From an uncultured Desulfobacteraceae bacterium (GTDB lineage: Bacteria > Desulfobacterota > Desulfobacteria > Desulfobacterales > Desulfatirhabdiaceae): 34,967 nucleotides of DNA. Position numbers and translations under genes: made by a program. Shown here piece by piece: positions 25,655 to 33,676 of the stretch (positions are counted from its first letter, which is position 1; each line of letters starts with the position of its first letter). The stretch covers positions 1 through 34,967 of the forward strand of contig CAIVVZ010000038.1 in the NCBI GenBank assembly GCA_903909505.1, read 5' to 3'. The notes beneath the pieces were generated by a model. That model ran no database searches. It saw nothing but the letters and a program-made list of their open reading frames with translations, and was not told where the DNA came from.

Positions 25655-25671
25655 GCCCCGTATCTGCCCCG
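25655..25671. repeat. Right-arm 17-bp repeat, candidate integrase arm site
   Basis: Identical copy of the left-arm GCCCCGTATCTGCCCCG, between the integrase start and attR. Occupancy here could also repress the integrase promoter. Confidence 0.6.
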
Positions 25672-25788
25672 CATATTTTCTTGACATTGAATGAATATTA
25701 AGGATACTATGGGAATGAGAATAATTGTAAATACTTGGAAAGTCAAGGTTTTTATGAATTCAAGGAAGGTTTGGGAAGGGTAAAAATG

Positions 25789-25840
25789 GGACTTCTAATC
25801 CGTAGGTCACAGGTTCGAATCCTGTCAGGCGCGCCAGTAA
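25789..25840. repeat. attR: 52-bp direct repeat (displaced tRNA 3' half)
   Basis: A second copy of the tRNA-Arg 3' half without its 5' part, 151 bp upstream of the integrase start. It is the original chromosomal tRNA tail displaced by insertion and is not a functional tRNA. Confidence 0.95.
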
Positions 25841-26325
25841 GTGATTATTTTATCTTTTCTTCTTTTCCTTGATTATTCCGCAGATGCCCGCTTTTGGAAT
25901 TCACAGCTCATTTTAACCGTTCAGATTGTTGTACTTTTTTTACTTTTCGAATGCAAGATAAAAGAATGATTCCGTTGTTTTGAAGCCCTCTTCTTCAGCT
26001 TGCGCTTTCCGCGTGGGTAGCGGCGATTTCTCTGATCAAGGTGCTATCAAGCAATTGAAGAAATTTAAAATGCAGATAATAATCGTCAAACGGAGGAGAA
26101 CTGACAGCAACAGCAGCAGTTCCAACTTGACCTATCGTTCGGCAGACACCGTTAATCCTCAGAAATAGGTTATGACAAATCGATTTTTACGGTGTATTTT
26201 ATACCACTCCATCCGTATCCGCAACAAGTAAAAGTCCTGCAATGATACAGATGCCTTGAACAACACATCATTAGCAAGTCTTTCATCATCATTTTCCGGC
26301 TCTGTTTTTTTTAAAAGGTTATTGA
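25841..26325. other. 485-bp intergenic region right of the element
   Basis: I see no supported gene here. A 62-codon frame at 25980-26168 has no Shine-Dalgarno and a Ser/Lys-biased, unconvincing translation. The stretch just before the UbiB-like gene is AT-rich and probably holds its promoter, but I could not fix a -35/-10 pair. Confidence 0.5.
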
Positions 26326-28041
26326 ATGAACATGGCAAATGGATTTTCGAGAATAATGAGCATTAAGCGGGTTGCCGGTATCTGCCGGGTTCTGATCCGG
26401 CATGGGTTTGGAAATTTTTCAGACTGGCTTAGTGGATCTGGTGTAAGCCATAACAAGCCTATTGATATTAAGGAAAATGTTTCTTTGTCTGGGTTTCCCT
26501 CTCCAGAGCGCATTCGCCGGGTTTTGGAAGATCTAGGCCCCAGCTTTATCAAGCTTGGCCAGTTAATGAGCACACGGGCCGATATTTTCCCAGCACCCTA
26601 TATCGAAGAGCTGAGAAAACTTCAGGACCAGGTTCCGGCAGTCTCGTTTTTCGAAATCCAGCAAGTGATTGAAGAAGAGCTGAAACAACCCATTGGCAGC
26701 ATTTTTGGGGAATGCCTTTCAGAATCAATAGCCGCAGCATCGGTTTCCCAGGTGCACGCCGCCCGATTGTTTACGGGAGAAAAAGTGGCTGTCAAGGTAA
26801 TTCGTCCCGGCATCCGTAAAATCATCGAACAGGATATTCGGCTGATGTATTATCTTTCCGGTAAAATTGAAAAAAACTTTGAATTGGGAAGGATTATCGG
26901 CGCAACCAATATTGTAAAGGAATTTGAACGGACCATTTTCAATGAGCTGGATATGTTCATCGAAGCAAGCAACATCGATCGCTTTGGAAAAAATTTTCAG
27001 GACAGCACCGAAATACATATACCAGCAGTGCATTGGGGTCTGACATCCAAATCCGTACTCGTCATGGAGTTCATTGAAGGGGTTAAAATGGATCAGGTGG
27101 ATGCCCTCCGGGCTATCGGCATTGATCCAGAAGAAATTGCCTTGATCGGACTGCGATCTTTTTCCAGACAGCTCATGGAATTTGGTTTTTTCCACGCGGA
27201 TCCTCATCCAGCCAATACCATTGTCATGGCGGATGGTCGCGTCGGCATTGTGGATTTTGGTATCACGGGCTATCTGGATGATGAAATGATGCAACATGTC
27301 GCCCACCTGCTGCTGGGTTTTGCCGAACATGATTACGACATGGTGATGGAAGCCCTTGGAAATGCCGGAATTCTTCGGGAAGACATGACGAATCTCAAGG
27401 ATTTTAAAACCGACCTCAAGGACGTATCAGAGCCGTTTTATGGCCGCTCCCTGAAAACCATTTCCGTCAGGGATGTTTACGATCAGGTCATGCAACTGGT
27501 TCTGAAATACCACATCAAACTTCCCCGGAACCTCCTGCTGCTTTTCAAAACATTCATTCAGACCGAAGCACTGGGCAAAATTTTACAAAGCAACGCCAGT
27601 CTTCTGGAAGTCTCCAGGCCTTTTGCCAAAAAATTTCTTGAAAAACGCTATGCTCCCGAAAACCTGTTCTCCGAGATGGCAAAAGACTTCAAGGACATGG
27701 GGTCTCACCTGAAAATGGCGCCCAAATGGCTCCATGATATTCTGAAACAAACCGCGGCCGGAAAACAGCGGCTTGAGCTGCATCACAGCGGTTTTTCCAG
27801 CATGGATACCCGGATGGAAAAAGGCATCAACCGGCTGACTATCGGCATTATCATTGCCGCATCCACCATTGCAGCATCCCTGATTCTGAATTCTTCTCAA
27901 AAAGTGCTGGAATTTTCCTTCAACCTGTTTGGCCGGCAGACCCTTACCATTACCGGAATTCTGGGGCTGACAGGCTACACCGTCGCCACAATCCTGGGCA
28001 TCTGGCTGATATATTCGATATTTCGATCTGGGAAGATGTGA
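26326..28041 (+). CDS. ubiB: UbiB/ABC1/AarF-family atypical kinase
   Basis: A 571-residue protein of the UbiB family. Visible are the KLGQLMSTRAD motif (KxGQ at 76-79), the Ala-rich loop SIAAASVSQVHAA (about 134-146) that replaces the Gly-rich loop, the VAVKVIRP lysine (K157), the catalytic EFGFFHADPHPAN and the metal-binding VDFGITG. Two C-terminal membrane helices (GIIIAASTIAASLIL and GYTVATILGIWLIY) anchor it. UbiB proteins support quinone biosynthesis or lipid handling through an ATPase-like activity; many anaerobes use menaquinone, so the exact role here is uncertain. AAGG lies seven bases before the ATG. It is the only rightward gene in this part and converges on the GspE gene. Confidence 0.88.
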   Translation: MNMANGFSRIMSIKRVAGICRVLIRHGFGNFSDWLSGSGVSHNKPIDIKENVSLSGFPSPERIRRVLEDLGPSFIKLGQLMSTRADIFPAPYIEELRKLQDQVPAVSFFEIQQVIEEELKQPIGSIFGECLSESIAAASVSQVHAARLFTGEKVAVKVIRPGIRKIIEQDIRLMYYLSGKIEKNFELGRIIGATNIVKEFERTIFNELDMFIEASNIDRFGKNFQDSTEIHIPAVHWGLTSKSVLVMEFIEGVKMDQVDALRAIGIDPEEIALIGLRSFSRQLMEFGFFHADPHPANTIVMADGRVGIVDFGITGYLDDEMMQHVAHLLLGFAEHDYDMVMEALGNAGILREDMTNLKDFKTDLKDVSEPFYGRSLKTISVRDVYDQVMQLVLKYHIKLPRNLLLLFKTFIQTEALGKILQSNASLLEVSRPFAKKFLEKRYAPENLFSEMAKDFKDMGSHLKMAPKWLHDILKQTAAGKQRLELHHSGFSSMDTRMEKGINRLTIGIIIAASTIAASLILNSSQKVLEFSFNLFGRQTLTITGILGLTGYTVATILGIWLIYSIFRSGKM

Positions 28042-28053
28042 GGGAGGCTTTGG

Positions 28054-30363
28054 CTATTTAATGCAGACTTTGCGAACCTGAACCAGGTTGCAGCTTCCGT
28101 CAAAGATTTTTTCGATCCCATCCTGTTTGAGAGTCCTCATACCATCTAATATGGCCTGCTCTCGAAGCGTTTCAATCAGGGCATGGTGCTGAATCATCTC
28201 TTTGATGACATCGGTTCCCATCATCAGTTCATGAATCCCCATTCTGCCGCGATACCCGGTCTGGTTGCATGCCTCGCAGCCCACCGGTTGATAGAGCTTT
28301 AACGAATCCGCATAAGGAATATTTACATTTCGACGAAATTCTTCACGGCCATACTCTCGCACCAGTTCTTCATATTCGGTTCGTGAGGGATGATAGGATT
28401 TTTTGCATTCACTACAGAGTTTTTTTACCAGGCGCTGCGCCAGAATGCACAAAATAGCGTCTGAAAAATTGAACGGATCCATCCCGATGTTCAGCAACCG
28501 AACAATACTTTCCGGAGCACTGTTGGTGTGAAGGGTTGAAAAGACCAGGTGACCGGTAAGGGATGCTTCTATGCAGATCTTTGCGGTCTCTTTGTCCCGC
28601 ATTTCCCCCACCATGATCACATCCGGATCTGCCCGCAAAAATGCCCGCATGGCAGCGGCAAAGTCCAGACCGATTTTTGGTTTGACCTGAACTTGACGAA
28701 GCCCATTCTGAGAAATTTCAACAGGATCCTCCACAGTCCAGATTTTGGTTTCGGATTTGTTAATATACCCCAGAGCCGAATGCAGCGTGGTTGTTTTTCC
28801 AGAACCCGTCGGCCCGCACACAACAACGAGCCCGTATGGCATGGTGATAACGCGAATAATATTTTCCAAGTTTTGTTTTGAAAATCCCATCAAGTTCAGG
28901 GAAATCGGCTCGTCCGCGCCAAGAAGACGCAGAACGACGTCTTCCATTCCCCCCTGGGTTGGAATTGTTGCCACGCGTATCTCGATATCCTTTCCGCTGA
29001 ATTTTTTGAATTTTATTTTTCCATCCTGTGGTTTGCGATGTTCCGAGATATCCAAATCCGACATGATCTTGATGCGCGATACAACGGCATTACGATAATT
29101 GTAAGGAATGGTCTGATAGATCTGGCAACTGCCGTCAATTCTAATTCTGACCAAGGTATTTTCCTTGCCCGGATAGGGTTCGATATGAATGTCCGAGGCC
29201 TTTCGCTCAACCGCATCCAGAATGATTTTGTTAACCAGTTGCACCACGGCGCTATCTTCTTCTCCAATAACGGGTTCCATTTCCGCGGCTTCACTGTTTT
29301 CTGCCTGAAGCCTGGAGAGAATATCCTCTATCCCTGCCGCCTGTTTTTCAGCATGGGTAAACAAATCGATATAGCGAAAAATATCGTCCTGTAGCGCCAC
29401 ACAGTAGTGTACGGGCCCATCTTTCTTGAAAATTGACTTGATTTCATTTGTCTTCTGAAGATCGGCGGGATTGTCTATGGCAATAACAATGTGTTCTGCT
29501 TCATTTCGCACCGGAACCCAGACATTACGACGCATAAATGGCACTTTAACGCGTGAAAGCAGGTCATCCGGAACCGGTGTATCGGGATCATATTCAACAA
29601 AAGGGACTTTGAAGAACTGACTCAGGGATCGTCCGATTGTCTGTTTGGGAATTTTAAGCTGATTTTGCAATACCGATTCAATAGACTCATTGCTCTGACG
29701 CGCATCCAAAATGGCTTTTCTCAATTCGTCCCTTGTCAAAACACTGTTGTCAATGAGGTAATCGAATCTTGAATGCCGACGGCTGGACATTCGCTTCTGA
29801 TTGAAAAAAGCGATACCAAGAATCCTGCCGATTTCCTGGATGGACTGCTCATCCTTGGAAGTAAAAAAACCGCCGGAATGGCGGTTAAGCAGCTGAATCA
29901 CCCCCAACATTTCGTTATGATGAATAATGGGGCATGCCAGAACCTGACGGGTAGCATAGCCGGATTTTTGATCCCATGTTCTGTCAAACCGCAGACAGGG
30001 ATCGATACCGGCGAGCTCCTTGTCATCATACACATTTTTAGCACAAATCAGTTTCTGCTTGAACGCGGAAAATCCTGCGATGCTGTTAGGGGAAACCGGA
30101 ATGCGAATCTCAGCGATTTCATGTCCGGTTTTATACCGGGAAACCAGCTCCTGTTTTGGTTTATCAATAACATAGATGGTAATTCGTTCTGCATCAAAGA
30201 GCTTGATGATCTCATCTTTCAGATGAACGATGATTTCATCCAAATTTGAGGCTGAATGAATCCGATTTCCAATTTCCTGTAGTTTTCTGCGATATCCCAC
30301 CTCTGCCTGAAGGCTTTGAAGCCTTGTGTCATTTGAGCTGATTTTCTCGGGAATTAATGACAT
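28054..30363 (-). CDS. GAF-domain-fused GspE/PilB-type secretion ATPase
   Basis: A 769-residue ATPase. Residues about 25-185 form a GAF domain (IGNRIHSASNLDEIIVHLKDEIIKLFDAERITIYVID...CPIIHHNEMLGVIQLLN), then an MshEN/T2SSE N-domain (LTRDELRKAILDARQ...FKVPFVEYDPD), then the motor: Walker A GPTGSGKTTT (about 513-522), the Asp box, Walker B DPDVIMVGEMRD (about 581), the His box HLVFSTLHTNSAPES, and the tetracysteine zinc site (CSECKKS...CEACNQTG). It powers type II secretion or type IV pilus assembly; the GAF domain implies ligand or redox control. The ATG at 30363 has GGGGGA four bases before it. No other secretion genes are adjacent. Confidence 0.92.
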   Translation of the reverse strand: MSLIPEKISSNDTRLQSLQAEVGYRRKLQEIGNRIHSASNLDEIIVHLKDEIIKLFDAERITIYVIDKPKQELVSRYKTGHEIAEIRIPVSPNSIAGFSAFKQKLICAKNVYDDKELAGIDPCLRFDRTWDQKSGYATRQVLACPIIHHNEMLGVIQLLNRHSGGFFTSKDEQSIQEIGRILGIAFFNQKRMSSRRHSRFDYLIDNSVLTRDELRKAILDARQSNESIESVLQNQLKIPKQTIGRSLSQFFKVPFVEYDPDTPVPDDLLSRVKVPFMRRNVWVPVRNEAEHIVIAIDNPADLQKTNEIKSIFKKDGPVHYCVALQDDIFRYIDLFTHAEKQAAGIEDILSRLQAENSEAAEMEPVIGEEDSAVVQLVNKIILDAVERKASDIHIEPYPGKENTLVRIRIDGSCQIYQTIPYNYRNAVVSRIKIMSDLDISEHRKPQDGKIKFKKFSGKDIEIRVATIPTQGGMEDVVLRLLGADEPISLNLMGFSKQNLENIIRVITMPYGLVVVCGPTGSGKTTTLHSALGYINKSETKIWTVEDPVEISQNGLRQVQVKPKIGLDFAAAMRAFLRADPDVIMVGEMRDKETAKICIEASLTGHLVFSTLHTNSAPESIVRLLNIGMDPFNFSDAILCILAQRLVKKLCSECKKSYHPSRTEYEELVREYGREEFRRNVNIPYADSLKLYQPVGCEACNQTGYRGRMGIHELMMGTDVIKEMIQHHALIETLREQAILDGMRTLKQDGIEKIFDGSCNLVQVRKVCIK

Positions 30364-30410
30364 AAGATCCCCCGCATTAGATTGCAAATGGAGATTTATG
30401 GACTATGGAC

Positions 30411-30650
30411 TTAGGGAGAACGCATTTCGGTGTATTTTTTATAGGTAGTTACCAATTTTTTGATGCCGCCGCCAATGAGCAATAGGCCCAGAAGATACAA
30501 ACAAAAATAGATAAATCCGATACCATCGGAAAATTGGGGATTGGCTTTGATTTGTGGCATGATTTGGGGAATTCTGAAAAACATCCCGATACCTGCCAGA
30601 AAAAGGGCGACCCCCCAGATAAACTGCAAGGTAATTTTGTCTTTTGTCAT
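30411..30650 (-). CDS. Small two-helix membrane protein, 79 aa
   Basis: Two hydrophobic helices (QFIWGVALFLAGIGMFFRI and FIYFCLYLLGLLLIGGGI) are linked by a short polar loop, with basic residues at the N-terminus and after the second helix. Family not recognised. The ATG at 30650 is preferred over one two codons upstream because AGGA has correct spacing only for it. It starts seven bases after the AmrS stop on the same strand, so it is probably cotranscribed with amrS. Confidence 0.7.
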   Translation of the reverse strand: MTKDKITLQFIWGVALFLAGIGMFFRIPQIMPQIKANPQFSDGIGFIYFCLYLLGLLLIGGGIKKLVTTYKKYTEMRSP

Positions 30651-30657
30651 AATCATC

Positions 30658-31680
30658 CTAAATGTGCGACATTTCGATTCCTGGAATCACCGCTTTACAG
30701 AACGCACAACGGCTGTCCAGAATCCGGTTTTTTCGAATGGCAAACCCCCATCTTTCGATGAGCAGCTTCCCGCAGTGATGGCAATACGTGTTTTCGCCAT
30801 TATCGCCGGGAATATTTCCGGTATAAACATATTTTAAACCGGCATGAATACCGATTTCCCTGGCGTTAATCAAGGCGTTCACCGAAGTTGATGGGCAATC
30901 GGTCAGTTTATATGTCGGATGAAAACGGCTGATATGCCAGGGTGTGTCTGATCCAAGTTCCGTAGAGATAAAAGCAGCCATTTCGGAAAGCTGGACAGGA
31001 TCATCGTTCATGCCTGGAATCAGCAGCGTTGTAATTTCAAGATGAATCCCCATTGATTTCAGGAGACTGAGTGTTTTTTGAACCGGCTTGAGGCTGGCAC
31101 CGCAAATTTCTTTATAAAATTTTTCACGAAAAGCCTTTAAATCCACATTGGCGGCATCCAGATAAGGATGAATTTTCTCCAGCGCCTCCGGCGTCATATA
31201 CCCATTGGTTACAAATACGTTTTGGAGCCCTTTTTCATGAGCCAGCTTTGCCGTATCCAAAGCAAATTCAAAAAAAACCGTCGGCTCGGTATAGGTGTAT
31301 GCAATGCTTCTGCAGCCGGTTTTCTGCGCTTCGTCAAGAACCGACAACGATGTGCAGATGGTTCCGGCGATTTTTCCGTTTTGATCCGCGGGCATTCGAG
31401 AAATTTCAGCGTTTTGACAGAAACGGCATGAAAAATTACAACCGACCGTTGCGATGGAATAGGATAAACTCCCGGGCATGAAGTGAAAAAACGGTTTTTT
31501 TTCAATCGGATCCACATGACCTGCGATCAATCTGCCATAGACCAACGTTTTTAAAATACCTCCCTGGTTTTCCCTGACGCAGCATTGTCCCCGTTGGCCT
31601 TCGGATATCACGCACCGGTGACTGCACAGATGGCACTGAACCTTCGAGTTCTTTAATGGTTCATACAGACAGGCTTTCAT
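30658..31680 (-). CDS. amrS: AmrS-type radical SAM enzyme (AmmeMemoRadiSam system)
   Basis: A 340-residue radical SAM protein. The N-terminal region has extra cysteines (CHLCSHRC, GQCCVR), typical of this PflA-like subfamily, then the radical SAM cluster CNFSCRFC (C81, C85, C88). Family hallmarks continue: YTYTEPTVFFEFALDTAKLAHEKGL, VTNGYMTPEALEKIHPYLDAANVDLKAF and a C-terminal CHHCGKLL...CAFC pair. The system's AmrB (MEMO-like) and AmmeMemo partners are not in this window, and its substrate is not settled in the literature I recall. GGAGG lies four bases before the ATG. Confidence 0.88.
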   Translation of the reverse strand: MKACLYEPLKNSKVQCHLCSHRCVISEGQRGQCCVRENQGGILKTLVYGRLIAGHVDPIEKKPFFHFMPGSLSYSIATVGCNFSCRFCQNAEISRMPADQNGKIAGTICTSLSVLDEAQKTGCRSIAYTYTEPTVFFEFALDTAKLAHEKGLQNVFVTNGYMTPEALEKIHPYLDAANVDLKAFREKFYKEICGASLKPVQKTLSLLKSMGIHLEITTLLIPGMNDDPVQLSEMAAFISTELGSDTPWHISRFHPTYKLTDCPSTSVNALINAREIGIHAGLKYVYTGNIPGDNGENTYCHHCGKLLIERWGFAIRKNRILDSRCAFCKAVIPGIEMSHI

Positions 31681-31700
31681 TGACCCTCCTATCGTATCAT

Positions 31701-32447
31701 TTATCCGGGAACCGGGCCTGCAGTCCTTTTCGGTCGGTATTCCAGTACCAGAGGCCTGGTTTTGAACCGGGGAACCAGAACCGCCACAATTCCTGCATAA
31801 GCCCCAAATGGGCAGCTCTGCAAAAGTCTGGATTGCTCCATTCGATAAAACAGCCGCATCAGCGAAACCGGAAAATGACAGATGGTTCGCGAATCAATGG
31901 GGACATTGCCAAGAAGGCGCCGCAAACTGCCAGTGATTTCCCCAATACTGAAATACTGCAACTGATCCTGAATATTTTCAGACAAAATGCAATTCATGCG
32001 CTGACGATATCCTTTCATCGCAAAACGGTTCATGATTCCAATATATACCTTGTCCTTTGCCACGCGGCAGGCTTCTTCGATAACCGCTTCATAGTCATCA
32101 ACAAATTCCAAGGTGGAATTCAGGCAGACATAATGGAATGAATTGTCTTCAAAAGGCAGATCTTCGCCAGAGCCTCGATGCAGATCCGCCCGATGGCCAA
32201 CCTGGCGCTGGGCGATATCCAGCATATAGGGAGACGGATCGATACCTGTAACCAGCAGACCTTTTTCTATGAACGGGATCAGGCCTGATCCAGAGCCACA
32301 ACCGACTTCCAGAACAAACTTACCCCTAAGAGGGTCGAGCATATCCATCATCAGCCGCTGCTCAAGCGCCTCTATTCTTTTAATTTCCGGTTTTTTTGCC
32401 CACTGTTCGTAGGCTCTGGCAGTATGAAAGTCAAAAATATAGCTCAT
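31701..32447 (-). CDS. Class I SAM-dependent methyltransferase
   Basis: A 248-residue methyltransferase. Motif I is FVLEVGCGSGSGL (45-55), followed by the acidic strand LLVTGIDPSPYML, the SGEDLPFEDNSFHYV motif and YVCLNSTLEFVDDYEAVIEEACRVAK, all standard for ubiquinone/biotin-type (UbiE/BioC) methyltransferases. The substrate is unknown. There is no clear Shine-Dalgarno before the ATG at 32447. The gene is 20 bp upstream of amrS on the same strand, suggesting cotranscription. Confidence 0.85.
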   Translation of the reverse strand: MSYIFDFHTARAYEQWAKKPEIKRIEALEQRLMMDMLDPLRGKFVLEVGCGSGSGLIPFIEKGLLVTGIDPSPYMLDIAQRQVGHRADLHRGSGEDLPFEDNSFHYVCLNSTLEFVDDYEAVIEEACRVAKDKVYIGIMNRFAMKGYRQRMNCILSENIQDQLQYFSIGEITGSLRRLLGNVPIDSRTICHFPVSLMRLFYRMEQSRLLQSCPFGAYAGIVAVLVPRFKTRPLVLEYRPKRTAGPVPG

Positions 32448-32534
32448 GAGAGCTATTATGAAAAAAAACGAGGGTTAAATCAAGGAAAATCCCGGAAAGG
32501 TTAGGTCTTCGATCAATGGCTGAAATTGAGGAAT

Positions 32535-33194
32535 TCATCTCTCCGTAACGTTTTTTCTGAAAGCCTGAACAACCCCGTGACACCGGCAGGCAGTGCTTAG
32601 GAGAATGGATTCGGGAAACTGCCGCACTGCAACGAGTGTATTGAACAACGCAGCTGGCCTGATCCCTCCGATTCCCGGCGCCAGTTGCTCACTTTGAAGG
32701 ACAAGATTCAGAAAACCATTGCAGGAAAGAGCGGCAATCGCCTGGTACAGAGACCGTTTCCTGGGCATACGGGTGTGGGTACACAGATTCAGGGGTTCGG
32801 CGCAGTTCTCCGGACAGACAAAGGAGGCGTTGCTGACGAAAATCTCGCCCGGTTTTCCAGGAAAGACATTGGGAAGCGATTTGCGAATGGTTTCCGGGAT
32901 ATCAACGGGAATAATCGAATTATCAGGCAACAGCCTCAGCCGAATCCACTCATAGGCCAGATGAACCGGTATGACCGGTATGACCCAGTCGGGCTGAACA
33001 GCTTCCGTCAGGCAATGATTCAGATAGGAGACTCCGTCCATGCACACCGTGGTTAAACCTGTTTTAGCGATGGCTTCACAGGTTTTCGGGCAGCGATCCA
33101 CCACGGTGATGATGGATTCCGGATAGTTTTTCTTTATGGCGGATACGGCTTTTTTACCAAATCGACCCGCACCGATAATCCAGATATGTTTCAT
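32535..33194 (-). CDS. Rossmann-fold NAD-binding protein
   Basis: A 219-residue protein starting MKHIWIIGAGRFGKKAVSAI, a TrkA-N-like glycine-rich loop (GAGRFG), with a second strand IITVVDRCPKTCEAI that ends in the acidic residue used for NAD ribose. The C-terminal half is Cys-rich (VCPENCAEPLNLCTHTRMPRKR, STACRCHG) and not recognised. It could be a small dehydrogenase or regulatory NAD-binding protein. The start at 33194 gives the full glycine loop; the longer frame from 33248 adds no recognisable sequence. Confidence 0.65.
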   Translation of the reverse strand: MKHIWIIGAGRFGKKAVSAIKKNYPESIITVVDRCPKTCEAIAKTGLTTVCMDGVSYLNHCLTEAVQPDWVIPVIPVHLAYEWIRLRLLPDNSIIPVDIPETIRKSLPNVFPGKPGEIFVSNASFVCPENCAEPLNLCTHTRMPRKRSLYQAIAALSCNGFLNLVLQSEQLAPGIGGIRPAALFNTLVAVRQFPESILLSTACRCHGVVQAFRKNVTER

Positions 33195-33320
33195 GAATGG
33201 GTCACCGTAAGGCAACGATTCTTGTCGAATACGGGAAAACGACAACATGTACCCGCTAGACCCTGAGATTATTATATGAAACCATTTATGATTTTTTGAA
33301 AGGAAATAAAGAGGAAGCTT

Positions 33321-33396
33321 TGGTACGCCCGGCTGGACTTGAACCAGCGGTCTTCAGCTCCGGAGGCTGACGCCCTATCCCCTGGGCCACGGGCGC
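33321..33396 (-). tRNA. tRNA-Arg (anticodon CCG)
   Basis: A 76-nt cloverleaf on the - strand: acceptor GCGCCCG with CGGGCGT (one G-U pair), D-arm GGCCCAGGGGATAGGGC, anticodon stem TCAGC/GCTGA with loop CTCCGGA (anticodon CCG), T-arm GCTGGTTCAAGTCCAGC, and an encoded CCA. It lies between the NAD-binding protein and the group II intron. Confidence 0.95.
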
Positions 33397-33630
33397 AAAA
33401 ACATGTTCAGCATAAGTCGTGACAAGATGGTTATCAGCTTATGTTTGAGATAGTAAATGAACCGGAAGAATAAGTCAAGATATATGAAAGCCGCCCCAAA
33501 AACTCATTATCGTGTAGAGTCGAGATGTGGCGCGGTAACAACAGGTGAGGCATCTCCGTTTCCGTCAGTTTCGCTTTGACGGTGCCTGATTCCTCATCTT
33601 GCCATTTCCCGTTTCCACACCCCGCTCATC

Positions 33631-33664
33631 GAACCAGGACTTGCGGATTTCCCGCATCCGGCTC
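33631..33664 (-). ncRNA. Group II intron domain V
   Basis: The 34-nt hairpin begins with the catalytic AGC triad (GAGCCGGATGCGG), has a GAAA tetraloop, an AG bulge, and closes with TCC-T-GGTTC. Length, loop and triad match consensus domain V. One extra T near the base of the 3' strand is unusual and may weaken it. Confidence 0.7.
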
Positions 33665-33676
33665 TCGGACAAGATA

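Larger units (their letters stand above)
18808..25840. mobile_element. Integrative element in tRNA-Arg(TCT), 7,033 bp
   Basis: The element is bounded by perfect 52-bp direct repeats (18756-18807 and 25789-25840) covering the tRNA 3' half. A tyrosine integrase lies next to the right boundary. Contents, read leftward: integrase, 146-aa unknown, excisionase-like protein, winged-helix protein, Cys-rich 121-aa protein, 67-aa protein, 204-aa coiled-coil protein with a heptamer array, 81-aa and 93-aa proteins. A 262-aa gene faces the other way. I find no relaxase, primase, polymerase, capsid or terminase. It could be a phage satellite, an integrated plasmid-like element or a small genomic island. 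The exact crossover point within the 52 bp is unknown. Confidence 0.92.

Noticed and set aside
25789..25840. A second tRNA-Arg gene right of the element
   Set aside because: Only the 3' half is present; there is no D-arm or 5' acceptor strand, so it is attR.
25980..26168. 62-codon rightward frame beside attR
   Set aside because: No ribosome-binding site and a low-complexity Ser/Lys/Arg translation; not supported.
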